In this document: piece after piece, positions 44,493 through 55,365 of the stretch | How the letters are laid out: every line of letters begins with the position of its first letter | How positions within the stretch are numbered: the stretch's first letter is position 1 | Notes under the pieces: generated by a model | The model's database searches: none | What the model was told of the DNA's origin: nothing | What the model saw: the letters and a program-made list of their open reading frames with translations, nothing else | Made by a program: the position numbers and the translations under genes | NCBI GenBank assembly: GCA_002102555.1 | Contig: MCFL01000016.1 | Span: 186,001 to 250,000, forward strand | Length of the DNA stretch: 64,000 nt | Direction: 5' to 3' | From: Catenaria anguillulae PL171 | Lineage: Eukaryota > Blastocladiomycota > Blastocladiomycetes > Blastocladiales > Catenariaceae

Positions 44493-45173
44493 TTAGTGGC
44501 AGCAGCAGCACAACAAGCACAAGAAACACAATGCCTTACGCTCCCTCCTCAACCTGCGATTCTCTTCCTGCGCCGCACTCAACAATGCTGTACTTTCCGT
44601 TGCCCCGGTCGTCGCTCCTTGATGATGTGCACACGCTGCGCCTGAAGCAGGTGTGCCGCCACCATACATCCACGGGACCGCATGCCCATTGGCCAAGGCC
44701 AAGCCTGCAATCCACTCGCCAACCAGGGAAACGGCCTGAGCCAATTGCGGGCCCAACATGACGGGCGGCGGGGAGGCGAGTTGAGGGGCGCCTGGGCCCA
44801 GCACGGGAGACCCACTCACGAGCATGGGCGCGCCGTTGTGAGCAACAAACGTGATTTGTGCAATCAAGCCTGCCTCATCAGGCAACGCTTGCGCTTGTGC
44901 TTGTGCTTGGCCATCGACAATGGGATATGTGGCACCTGTGGGCGTTGTGGGCACGTAGCTGGGCGGTGGCGGAAGCGATCCGCGGTGGTAGAGGTACAAG
45001 TGGACAATGGCGGGCGCGCCATCGGGGTGCATGGCCGTGGCCCAGGACTCGATGGCCAGCGGGGCAAGCGACGTCAGGTGTGGCAGCAGGTGTGTGAGCG
45101 AGGCGTAGGTGGGAGCCGGCAGCGGGGTGGCGGTGAAGAGGAAAGTGGGATGTTGAGTCGTGGTGGGCTTCAT
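44493..45173 (-). CDS. Hypothetical protein, single exon
   Basis: A clean 226-residue ORF from ATG 45173. The N-terminal part (TFLFTATPLPAPTYASLTHL; IESWATAMHPDG; VHLYLYHRGSL) and a middle strand-rich part (GLIAQITFVAHNGAPMLVSG) look like an alpha/beta domain. A Gln-Ala repeat (AQAQAQAL) lies between them. The C-terminus is a short charged helix (LLSAAQEENRRLRRERK) followed by a cysteine-rich end, FLCLLCCCCH. I do not recognise the family. It lies convergent to TFB2, whose stop is 119 nt away. Confidence 0.55.
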   Translation of the reverse strand: MKPTTTQHPTFLFTATPLPAPTYASLTHLLPHLTSLAPLAIESWATAMHPDGAPAIVHLYLYHRGSLPPPPSYVPTTPTGATYPIVDGQAQAQAQALPDEAGLIAQITFVAHNGAPMLVSGSPVLGPGAPQLASPPPVMLGPQLAQAVSLVGEWIAGLALANGHAVPWMYGGGTPASGAACAHHQGATTGATESTALLSAAQEENRRLRRERKALCFLCLLCCCCH

Positions 45174-45643
45174 GGTGGAATGGATTAGTTGCTTGTGTTG
45201 CTGGACATGAAATAGTTGAAGGATAGCTGAGGTTTGGAATGCAAGTGGGTTTGTGGTTGATATTTGAGGGGTTGAGAATGAGTGGGAAAAACGGCCGGTA
45301 GTTTGCACGTCGCCAATGGACTGGCTGCCTGCCTTTGCCTTTGGGCTAACCAGAGGTCGGTCTTGGCACAAACCGACTGAGCACCAGTCTCACGGCCCGA
45401 GGCAAAATGCAAACATGCAAATGACGTGGACAAGTCATAAATAAATATCACACCTGCTTTACAGCGCTATTGCAATCTGTCGTCGTCAATGAATTCATCC
45501 TAATCAGCCGCCAACCAATATGGAATGGGACTCGCCCAACCAAGCAAAGTGTCTGAAAAGTAGCAGTGAAGGTTCTCCGGGTTCAGAAATGATCAATAAT
45601 GTAACTATATACAAACCGAGGACATGGGTCGGACATGTGGCTC
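45174..45643. other. intergenic, nothing recognised
   Basis: Gap between two minus-strand genes: the promoter side of the hypothetical protein and the 3' flank of LSM5. Confidence 0.4.
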
Positions 45644-46370
45644 CTACTCATCCTCCTCGGGACGTCTATGTATAATACAAGTACAGGTACATACAGACCC
45701 ACACCCAAATGATGGTGAGTATGTACATGGCAACGCAAGTGAGTCGAGCGTGAGACGTACGATCCGTTTGGTACAAGCTGTACAAAGCAAAACAAAGCAA
45801 AGCCAGCGTGAGACAAATTCAGCAAGGTCATTGTTGCCAATGGAGAAATGAACACACCATGGCAACCGAGCCGCCGTTGAGCAAGATTTGGTCGAGCTGG
45901 TTGGGAACCAAGTTGCCTTGATCGTCGCGGGTGCTGGAAGCCAAAAAAGCGACAAAGTGAGTGATTGGTGATAAATATTTGGGCCAAGTTGTTGAATATG
46001 GCGGATAGTATGTACTATTCAGTAACGTTTTCAAGAACCATATCTGAACAGTGCCGAGTGGGACATTGGGAGGTGAGAGACAATCATGGGAGCGGGAGCG
46101 GAGCAGAGCAGAGGCGGAGCACAGGAAAGACGAAATACGGACTGACAAACTCGTCAAAGCCAATCAGAGTGCCGACAAACTCGACCTGCGACTTCATGAT
46201 GACGCGAATTTGGCTGCCAATGGTCTTGTCAATGAGCTCTGCAGACGGGGAAGCCCGCGTCAGCGCAGATTCAGTGATGGAGGGGTCGTGCCAACCAAGG
46301 GAAGGTTGGCGTGGTCGGGTGAGATGGACGGACCAAGGGGGAGGCGGGGTGCTTGCTGATGGTCTGCCAT
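45644..46370 (-). CDS. LSM5: LSm5, U6 snRNA-associated Sm-like protein
   Basis: Six exons (46334-46370, 46143-46238, 46016-46043, 45858-45933, 45761-45777 and 45644-45665) join in phase to 91 residues, the length of human LSm5. The assembled protein reads as a family member: RLPLELIDKTIGSQIRVIMK, EFVGTLIGFDEFV, NMVLENVTEY, QLDQILLNGGSVAMLVPNG. It partners LSm4 in the same heptameric rings. Exons 3 and 5 are only 28 and 17 nt long. All junctions are GT-AG. No ORF longer than about 110 codons covers the gene, so automated callers could easily miss it. Confidence 0.92.
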
Positions 46371-46848
46371 GTTGTGTTTGTTGTTGTAATGGGACTGATC
46401 AGAGCGGATGCATCGAGTGGTCGATTGTAATGGGAAGATGTAAATCGTCGTTGGGAGTTCCGAAACATGAACGAATGAATCAAATGATATGATTCTTCAT
46501 GCGCAAAAAGACTGAAAGAATGTAAAAGTGGCCCGCCGATCCATCGCCGATCCTTTTTTTTTTTTGTTTTCGTCTGCGTGTGAAGATGCTATTGACATAC
46601 TATCAAAATTGAAGGAATCCCCAAAACACAGTGGCAATCAACCCATGCAATATTGAATTTGGCAACCGCCGTCAGCTCAAGGATTCAACCACTCGACTCG
46701 ACGCATCGTTCGCAATCCAATCCTGTCGTCTCGCCGGTTGTTCAAAGGTTTCCCCCCGTTAACTTCAATACCCGTTGAGAGCTGATCGCCGCGCCAACCT
46801 CCCCTCCCTATCCCCGAGTTGACCAGTGTGACATTTGAACTTTGAACC
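46371..46848. promoter_or_regulatory. divergent promoter of LSM5 and transportin
   Basis: Non-coding gap between divergent genes with a T run at about 46555-46565. No TATA box stands out. Confidence 0.4.
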
Positions 46849-49815
46849 ATGAGCACTGCCAACTCAAACAACAACAGCGCCGCAAGCGGCTGGCAGCCCG
46901 ACCCAGCGGGGCTCGCCAAGCTCGTCGACCTGCTGCACGGCGGCTCCTCGGCCGACAACCTGGTCCAGCGCCGCGTCCAGCAAGAAATCAGCCAGCTCGG
47001 CGCCACCGTCCCGGACTTTGCCTGCTACCTCGCACACATCTTGTCGTCGCCCAACGACGACGCTGCCCTGCGCACCATTGCCGGCTTTGCCCTCAAGTCC
47101 TACCTCATCAACTATCTCCCGAACCTCGACCCGCACGTCCTGCATCATGTCAAGACCAGCGTGCTCGCAAACTTGGGCGACCCAAGCCCCGATGTCAACA
47201 AGGTCACGGGCACGCTCATCTCGTACCTGTTGGCACACTTGCGGGTGGAAGGGTGGCCAGAGGCACCCAGACGATTGGCCGAGCTGTTGGCCCCCGGAAA
47301 CGACGAGTCACATCCTGCTTTCCACGTTCGTTTCTTGCTGCTGCTTGCTTTTCTCCCTGTCTCTCTTGTACATTTCCTGGCTGACCAAATGCTGCTTGCT
47401 ACACATAGGCTGCCCTTTCAACCGTCTTCAAAACCTGCGAAGACGACGCCGACGACCTGCTCACGTCGCCCACCCAACCGCTGTCGCTGCTGCTGCCCCA
47501 CCTGATCCGCCTCGTCACGTCGCCCAAACCCAAACTCGCGGCCATTGCCATCAACTGCATGACCGAACTGTCGCACGGCGAAACCCCACTCATGCAACAA
47601 GTGTTCCCGACTTACCTGGCTGCTCTCTTTTCGCGCGCACTCGACGCCGACCCGACACTGCGCAAATCCGTGTGCATGTCCATCTGCCGTGTGCTCGAAA
47701 ACAAGCCCGAAGTCCTTGAGCCGCAACTCAACGACATCATGCGCTACATGCTCACGTGCACACAACAGCAGGACGACGACGAGTTGGCCCTCGAGGCGTG
47801 CGAGTTTTGGCTCGTGCTGGGCGAAAGCGACGAGTATGTGGGCGCCTTGGGCGCCTATCTCGAACAACTGGTCCCCGTGCTGGTTCAGCGCATGGTATAT
47901 TCCGAAAACGAGATTATTGATTTGGGCGGCGACGAGGACGATGCGCATGTGCCTGACTCGGAGCAGGAAATCAAGCCCAGGCATTATCGCGGCAAGTCGG
48001 GCGCAGACATGTCGACACCCACGCCCACGGGTGGCGACGGGCCTGCATCGTCCGACACGGAAGGTGGGGCTGGCACGGGCGGGGCGGGCGGCGATGATGA
48101 CGAGGACGATGACGATGATGACGACCAAGAGGTTGCAAACTCGTGGACCGTGCGCAAGTGCGCGGCCGCCACACTCGACATGATTGCCGGCATTTATCAA
48201 ACCGACATCTTGCCCGTGCTGCTGCCGCTGCTTCAACAACGCCTTGCGTCGGCGATTGGCTCGAGCGCGAATCGGGCGTCCTGGCACTGGGCGCCGTGGC
48301 CGAAGGATGCATGGACGGCATTCTGCCGCACTTGCCGCAACTTGTGCCCTATTTGCTACAAATGATGGTCAACGACAAGCCACTTGTGCGGTCGATTGCG
48401 TGCTGGGCCCTTGGCAGGTACGCAAACTGGATCTTGTGCGAGCAAGGCCCCAGTACTTGCCCGGGTTTGTCGATGCTCTCATGGCCAACTGCGTTCACCG
48501 CAACAAAAAGGTCCAAGAGGCTGCGTGCTCGGCGCTTGCCACGCTCGAAGAGGCCGCCGGGTCGGCGCTCGCGCACTACTTGCCACGCATCTTGCCCGTA
48601 CTCACCCGGTGCCTCAACGAGTACCAACGCAAGAACATGCTCGTGCTGTACGACTGCATCGGAACACTGGCCGAGTCGTTGCACAATGACGAGCTCAAGG
48701 ACCCGGCGCTTGCGCTCTTGCTTGTGGACCCGATGTTGGCCAAATTCAATGCCGTGTCCGACTTGACCCCGGAACTGTTGCCGCTGTACGAGGCATTGGC
48801 GGCCGTGGCCATTGCTTCGGGCATGGCCTTTGTTCAACATTCCAAGCATGTGTTTGAGCGGTGCATGCAAGTGATTCATCAGACCTATGTGGCGGCCGAG
48901 CAGGTCAAGCAGGGCGTCGCCGGCGTCAAGGACCCCGAACCCGATTATTAATTGTGTCGCTCGACTTGATGGCGGGCGTGGTCACAGGGTTGGCGCACAA
49001 TTCAGAAAGTTTGGTTGCTCAGTATCAAGCCGACGTGATCAACATTCTCAAGATGACGCTCGCCGTACGCTCTCTTTCTCCATCTTCCGACCTTGTTCTC
49101 AGTCGACTGACATTTTCCCTTTTTTTTGATTCCGATGCAATAGCACCCACACCCGGCCGTGCGCCAATCCGCCCTGGGCCTGTTTGGCGATCTCGTCATC
49201 AACTGCTACATTCACGTGAAATCCTCTGCGCCCGAACTCTTACACACGGCCATCCAGCTCGTGCAACTTGTTGAAGAGAAATCCTGGCTACGACTCGCCA
49301 ACAACGCCATTTGGGTGTGTGCCGAACTGACCACGCGCATGGGCGCCGACATGGCCCCTTACGTGCCCGCGCTGTGGGACCGCCTCTTGTCCATCTTGTG
49401 CAATCACTACGGGTCGGATCACTTGCCCGTGATGCTCGCTGAAAACTGCGCCTTGGCCGCGGGCCGCCTGGGCCACGTGGCGCCCGAGTTGTTGGCCAAG
49501 GACCTCACGAGGTTTGGCGCTCAGTGGTGCATGCAAATGGTGGTGACGCGCGAGGGGGTTGAAAAGGAGGCGAGCTTTTTGGGGTTCTTGAAGGTGGTCC
49601 AGTGCAACCCGCAGGGACTGGTGCCGCACTTGCCGAGGTTTATTGAGGCCGTGTTGCATTATGCCACGCAAAGTGCCACCACCGAGGAGCCGTTTAGGCA
49701 GGTGTTGGCCGCGTACAAGGGCATGTTGGGCGAGGAGCAGTGGGGTAGGTGTTTGGCCATGATGCCCCAGCAGGGCGTGCATGTGTTGGCGCAGCGGTTC
49801 CCTGGGTTGGTCTAA
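46849..49815 (+). CDS. KAP104: Transportin (karyopherin beta-2, Kap104/TNPO1)
   Basis: Nuclear import receptor for PY-NLS cargo such as hnRNP proteins. It is built of HEAT repeats. Exons are 46849-47325, 47409-49064 and 49144-49815, about 935 residues. Diagnostic matches are SWTVRKCAAATLDMIAGIYQ, SGVLALGAVAEGCMDGILPH, LVRSIACWALGRYANWI, KKVQEAACSALATLEE, YQRKNMLVLYDCIGTLAES and VRQSALGLFGDLV. The long acidic loop of repeat 8 (runs of Asp at about 48090-48130) is present. Single bases appear missing near 48250, 48445 (in a C run) and 48952 (TATTA). Since the gene is essential in many fungi, these are probably sequence errors. Confidence 0.93.
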
Positions 49816-50274
49816 GGTAATTGGCGTAGAGGAGGCATGTAGTTTTTCGTATGTAGGATCAGGATGAGCATGCTTTTGTTGTTGTTGTTGTTGTTCTTTG
49901 CGTTTTTCTTGTTCGTTTTCTATTGTTTGATTGCTTGTCGGTCTGCCGTTGTCAGTATCTGGCTGTTTGGTTCTCTTTTCACATTTTGTTAGTTTGTTTT
50001 TTCTATTACCTACCTGATTGCATGTCATGATATGAATGGTAATCCGAATGAATGAATGATTGCCGTCGCAAACAAACCCATCGGTATGTCGTTTGTCTTG
50101 GCGCGTTGGCCTGGCCACAGTTTGAAGTTGGTACATGACGCTAGCAACGCGCAACTCTGCCAACGAGAAGCTCCTGATGACTGAACGGTTGGCGTCTCAG
50201 ATGAGTCGCAGTCTCGCGCATTCGCGCTTCACTGTACGCATTGCCCGCGACTCACTCTTTGACCCCGACACCTG
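49816..50274. other. transportin 3' flank
   Basis: Pyrimidine-rich 3' region with a GTT microsatellite at about 49876-49896. No gene. Confidence 0.5.
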
Positions 50275-50520
50275 ATGACGAAAAGAAACCTTTCCGCACG
50301 GCGCTACGGGGCATGCGCAAGCACTCGCGCTTTCTTTCGGACGCGTGGATTCAGGCAGCCGGCCGAGTTTGCGGGATTCCAACGTTTGATGCTCCGGCGA
50401 TGCACACGTTTTTTTAATGAGGTTTGGACGGTTGAGTACCTGGCCAGGGAGGGGGGTTTGAGAGCTTGGTGTCGGCCGAGGAGTGGGCTGAGGCAAGAAT
50501 GGAGGAGAAAGGAGGTCGTA
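50275..50520 (+). pseudogene. fragment of the DAWLHA/EVWTGKYLA family
   Basis: Plus-strand fragment with EKKPFRTALRGMRKHS, LSDAWIQAAG and, after a gap, GGFESLVSAEEWAEA in other frames. It is most like the minus-strand fragment at 39303-39984. It is too short and too mixed in frame to be a gene. It sits just beyond the 3' end of the near-complete family member. Confidence 0.65.
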
Positions 50521-50604
50521 TCCATTGTAAAATCCTTCTGCTTTATTTCACCTGGTCTGTCGAAGCTCTGTGATTGAATAATCCAAACAAGATTTTTTTC
50601 ATGA

Positions 50605-52834
50605 TCACGATGTCGAGACATTCTCTGAGTCGCACACAATATGCCTCGTCTTTGGCAACATAACAATCACCTTCGCGTCCTCATCCTCCTCTTCCAAGGA
50701 CGACCCAACACCTGCTCCTGCATCATTGGCCATTGCAATACCCACACCCATACCCATTCCTTCCTCCCCAAACCCATCATCTCGCTGTCGCGAGTCGACC
50801 GCATTGCCCACAACCACTTGCCCGCGTTGCTCCCCGATCTGAATTTGACTGGCACTGGCAGCGCTGCCACAATCCACAGGCTGACTGGCATCAGCCACCT
50901 CCTTGGCCTCGTACTGGCTCGCCCACTCACGCTCTTCTGCCGACGCCAAAGTCTCGAACCCATGTTCCAGGGCCAAGTATTTGCCTGTCCACACCTCGTT
51001 GAATGCCGCCAACAGCAAGTCCCATGGGCGCATCTCACCATGCGGCACGTTTGCTGCAAACTTGGGCGACATTGCCAAATCGACGGCCGCTTCCACCACT
51101 CTCTGCACGGCCCCCTCCCGAAACGCCTCTACCTTGTGCAACATGGCGCAGGCCACGTCCTTGAGGGCATACCCAACAATCGTCACACGCACGTCCTCAA
51201 TCGCACTTGTCATTGGCACCCCATGCGTCTCAGATACACGCGCCACCATGGTGTCCGCAACACTCGACGCAAACATGGGGCTTGTCGGCGACTCGGCCCC
51301 AAGAATGATACCGGCTTGTTGCAACGCGTGCAACCACGCATCGGACACGTAACTGCCTGCAATCTCACGGACGTGCATGAGTGCCTGCACGTGGCGCTTG
51401 GCGGTTTCGGCGTCATGATCATCGGAGTCGCTTGCATACGCATGCAACTCGTCCCAACGGGCACTTGGCATGCCTGGCGCGGCCTCGGCGGCAATGGAGG
51501 ATACAAGCGCCGGGAAGCAGTCGAGACAAGTTGAAAGTTGTACAGGAGCGGCGGCACCAGTGAGCAGTCGATCGAATGGGTGAGGCACATGCGCGCATGG
51601 TGCAGATTCAGGGCGGTTGGTGCTGGTGGATGTGTTGATTGCGGAGGCTGAGGTGGAAGGGAGAACGGGAAAGCAAACGAGTTCGGGAGCCGCGGTGAGC
51701 GGATTAATTGGGCTAGAGATGAAGGGGATGATGGTCTGTGCAGTGATAAGAGGGTGGTCGGCAAAGTAGTTGGTCTTGTCGTTGGATTTGATGATGAGCG
51801 GCCTCTTGTCGGATGCAGGTGACGAGGAAAACGAGGTCTCAGCCGGGCGGATCCAGCGATGGGCGACAATTGTTGAGTTACAGCCGTGATAAACAATGGG
51901 CATGCCATCGACCTGGCTCGTGATGGCCGCGATAAGGTCGGTTTTGATCGTCTCCTTTCCCACGTCCGTCGCAAAGTCGTATCCGGCAATGTCCATCACG
52001 TACCCGAGAGTCGACGCTTGAGTGGGTGATGCGGCGGCGGAAGCAGACGATGCGGGTCGAGTGTTGGACAGCGTCTCGTGAGGAATGGGAAGAGCTGGGA
52101 CGACTGTGGCGCGGCCAGCTTGAGAATCAATGTATTCGACAAGGCGGTCGAGGAAAAGGTGCGTGCGAGCTCGGGGCTCGGAAACAAGGTTGATGACGCG
52201 ATAGGTGGAAGGAAAGGATTGTTCTGCAGCCTCGGCAGAGGGCTCAAAGGCTGCGCTCTGGCCGCTGTCGCCGTCGCCGTCATTGTCGTTGATGAAATCA
52301 ATTGTCGTGGCCAATCCAAAGATGCCCACTTGTGCCGCGATTGAGGCAACAACCTTCTTCCAATCGCCCAGGCTTTCTTGAGTCAATCGGAACGGTGTCG
52401 GTAAACTGATGAGCAGGGTTTGGGTTGGGCGCCTGAGACTTTCAGAAAACGATGGTGGTAGAGATGGCAAAAGGGTGAGATCTATATATGCAAGAGGCAC
52501 CTATGCCGCCAGTCTCGTCAAAGGCACATACCGAAGGGGTCTGAAGACGTTGCCTGCGCTTGCGGCGGCGCTTGGGCGACCGGGGTGATGACGACGACAC
52601 TGTGGGTGACTCGAAGTCGAGTTCAGTTTCCTCAGCCGCCGAGCTCGAGGGTTGGGCACTGGTAGCAACTGCAGACGTGGCAACGACCGGAGGAAGGGCG
52701 GCAGTGACAGCGGTAGACGCGGTCAGGGCAATGTCTTGAGGGTCTGCGGGGTGGTGGGTGTCGGCGAGCTTGAGGCGGCACGCTGGCTGTGAAGGCGCTT
52801 GCTGCGCCGCAACGGGGACGACGGCTGATCCATA
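50605..52834 (-). CDS. Near-complete member of a lineage-specific gene family
   Basis: I do not recognise this protein. The main exon (50605-52500) is open for 631 codons. Its upstream edge looks like an AG acceptor. An upstream exon beginning MDQPSSPLRRSKRLHSQR (ATG 52834) and ending SPKRRRKRRQRLQTPS joins it in phase across a 31-nt intron (52501-52531), given one missing base near 52740. The two basic clusters look like nuclear localisation signals. The body has LNLVSEPRARTHLFLDRLVEY-type helix, GYVMDIAGYDFATDVGKET, VDGMPIVYHGCNSTIVAHRW, a CLDCF pair, SDAWLHALQQAGIILGAE, SPTSPMFASSVADTMVARV and AAFNEVWTGKYLALEHGFET, then an acidic tail. Four partial copies lie nearby, most beside repeat R. 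Confidence 0.6.
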
Positions 52835-53229
52835 GCGCTAGCCTGGTGGAATGCAATCAAGCTGCAGAATGTGATTTGTCGTGTATTGCGAGGAAGCCTG
52901 TGTGTTGGTTGAGGCGGGCAAGAGCCTGTGTGTGTGTGTGGGGGGGGGGGGGAGGAGGGGACACGAGGAACCAAAACCGTTGGCAAAGGCTCGGTTATAA
53001 ATAACAGATTCGGTCCAGTCAAACTCGCTTTTGTTTTCTGCTGTGTGGGAAAAGTGGCGAAATGTGATCATCCACTGCCTGCCATCCGTTCTCGTTCGCC
53101 GAAGTACAGTGAGACAATTCATGTAATATCAATAAATTTTGGGAGGCAGTATGACCTGAGACATATGATATGATTCAATCAAGGAGGATACACTTTGAGT
53201 CAACTCCACACTTGTCATAGGAAATCGTG
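52835..53229. other. intergenic, promoter side of the family gene
   Basis: Contains a GT run followed by a G run at about 52930-52955. No gene. Confidence 0.4.
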
Positions 53230-54537
53230 GCACGACACACACCATGAGACTTCCTGCTGAGAGACATGTCTCTGTGCGCCGGATGATGATGTCCTTTCTT
53301 GACTGGCAACGTCATCGCATTTCAATGCATCAAGTGTGTATACCTTTGAAGTACATATGAACAAGTTAAATGGACTTCATATGTAGATGTAGTACTGGTT
53401 CAGTTCGTTTTCTCCGTTTGAAGCACGGTCATCAGTCTTGCGCGGGCCTTTGTGCAAGCATTCGTGCGGACAACGCAGAAATGGCGAGTGTTGACGCGTC
53501 TCGTCAGGTTCAAGCGATCTGAGAGCAACATCGTTTTTGCACGAGGTGGTCGTCTGTTTTCATATTTCGATTAAAACCCTGTGACAGACAGCTTAGAACT
53601 GCTCAACTACCATAGACTGCTATCAATTTTTTTTTCAAAGAACTCCTTGCAATACCGCAATCCATCCGCAATGTGCAGTTTACACTACTACATCAATCCC
53701 CTAGCATCCCATTCCCACTCACAATTCTCTGCTTCTCTGACTGCCGCTCCGTTTGTTCCCTAATTCATCCTCTTTTGTCTGCTTCGTCATTTCATTCATC
53801 GCCTTTTCTTTCACTGCATCATGTGTGTGTAACGCCGATTCCAGCCTCTTTGATAACGGCGAGCGGACGGATCAGCGTTCTCCGCTCGACCTGCTCAAGT
53901 TGGTGCTACCCTTCATAGTGTATTCGCAGCTTTCCGTTCATGATAGTCCGGTAATTTGGGGACTCGACGGGAGTGTTGGTTTCCTTAGTCATTCGCGAAA
54001 GCTTGAGTGACGGGAAATGTCAGTTGACACCAACTTGCTGCCGAGTGGCAATGTTGGCTATGTAACGAGCATGATTGGGACGGTTCGGCAGGTTCACGCA
54101 CTAGCATCCCTCGATTTGGTTTTTACGTCGCGTTTTTTCTTGCTCCTTACTATTTCTTACTTGAACCCATGACTTGACCTTTACTCGGACGATTTATTCA
54201 TCATTGTGTATAATAATGCATGTTTGCAGTGCTTCACACGAGCCGATCGGTGGGGGTTTTACTACGCCGACCAACACAATCCAATCAATATTGATCTTAT
54301 TACTCGTGAATGAAATGAAATGAAAACACATGCACAGTCACAACCCTCCTCATTTTCACCTAGAAGGGATCTACTAATCCCCCTCATCTGCGGCGATTTC
54401 CCAGAACTCGCTATGTCAGCGTGCCCCGCTGGCCCAACCTGCCGAGCATCCACATAACGGGATGCATGTCAGTATCACACGCATTTCTTTCCTCTCGACT
54501 CAACATCGGCCGGCCGCAGGATCGGCACTGATTGAGA
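53230..54537 (+). repeat. dispersed repeat R, copy 3
   Basis: The most complete copy of repeat R. It shares its left 110 nt with copy 2 (ACGACACACACCATGAGACT, GATGATGATGTCCTTTCTTG) and its right end with copy 1 (ACATCGGCCGGCCGCAGGAT). It separates the near-complete family gene (left) from a family fragment (right). Confidence 0.85.
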
Positions 54538-54579
54538 TGTCGATGCGCAAACCCGACTCGCCACACTTGCTCATGTTCG

Positions 54580-55075
54580 CAACATGACAGGTGACCTTGT
54601 CCCTCATGCATGGCTGCATGCCGTCCAACCCGGCGGGCATGCGCTTGGAGCAAGCCGCCCGTCGCGCCCATGGTTCAGTTCGCGCGTTGCCGATGCGATG
54701 TTGGAGCGCGTGCGTGGGTTTTTTGGCTCTGGGTGCGGCCGGCCGAGGAGCCGCGAGTTGCGGTGGTTGCGTCCGCGCTCCAGGACGTACGCGCCTTGCT
54801 GCAACAGCATGAGGCGTACCGTGAGGGCGCGACGCGGGAGGTGGTCGATGCAGCAGTTGGGTTGGCGACGGACGAACGTTTGTACACAAAGTCGAGGAGG
54901 AACACGGCCAGTTGGGTCGTGGGAAGCGTTGATGCGTGCCCACAATGAGGTTTGGACCGCCAGGTATCTGGCCCGGGAGCGGGGGTTTGAGAGCTTGGTG
55001 TCGGCCGAGGAGTGGGCCGAGGCAGCAAGGGAGGAGGCCCCGGAGTATTCGCAGGAGCGGAGGCAGAAGGGGCGG
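54580..55075 (+). pseudogene. family fragment next to repeat R copy 3
   Basis: Plus-strand remnant of the same family. HAWLHAVQPGGHALGASRPS, FSSRVADAMLERV, LQQHEAYREGATREVVDAAV and EVWTARYLARERGFESLVSA correspond block for block to the 50.6-52.8 kb protein, with a more GC-rich and diverged sequence. The blocks lie in three frames. It begins about 40 nt after repeat R ends. Confidence 0.7.
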
Positions 55076-55365
55076 GCAAACATCGTTTGTGGAGGAGGCG
55101 GGGCCGGGGGCAGATCAGGATTCCGATGCTGCGGAAACGCGCCGGCGGACGAGTCCGGCAATCCCGTTAAGGACAAATGATTTTGTTGTGCCAGTCAATG
55201 AAACAGCTTATTACTGTGATTCGGCACGGGCTCCCGCAAGTGTGTTTCCAACCTGAAATCATCAAAGCGCCTTCATTTTGGTTCACACAATTCACACACA
55301 GAGACAAGCAGCGGAGGAAACATCGTCTCCCTGCTCGATTCGCATCACACAGCACGAGCACCACA

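Noticed and set aside
44493-45173. Hikeshi/OPI10 homologue
   Set aside because: Length and hydrophobic pattern are loosely compatible, but none of the conserved Hikeshi motifs is present.
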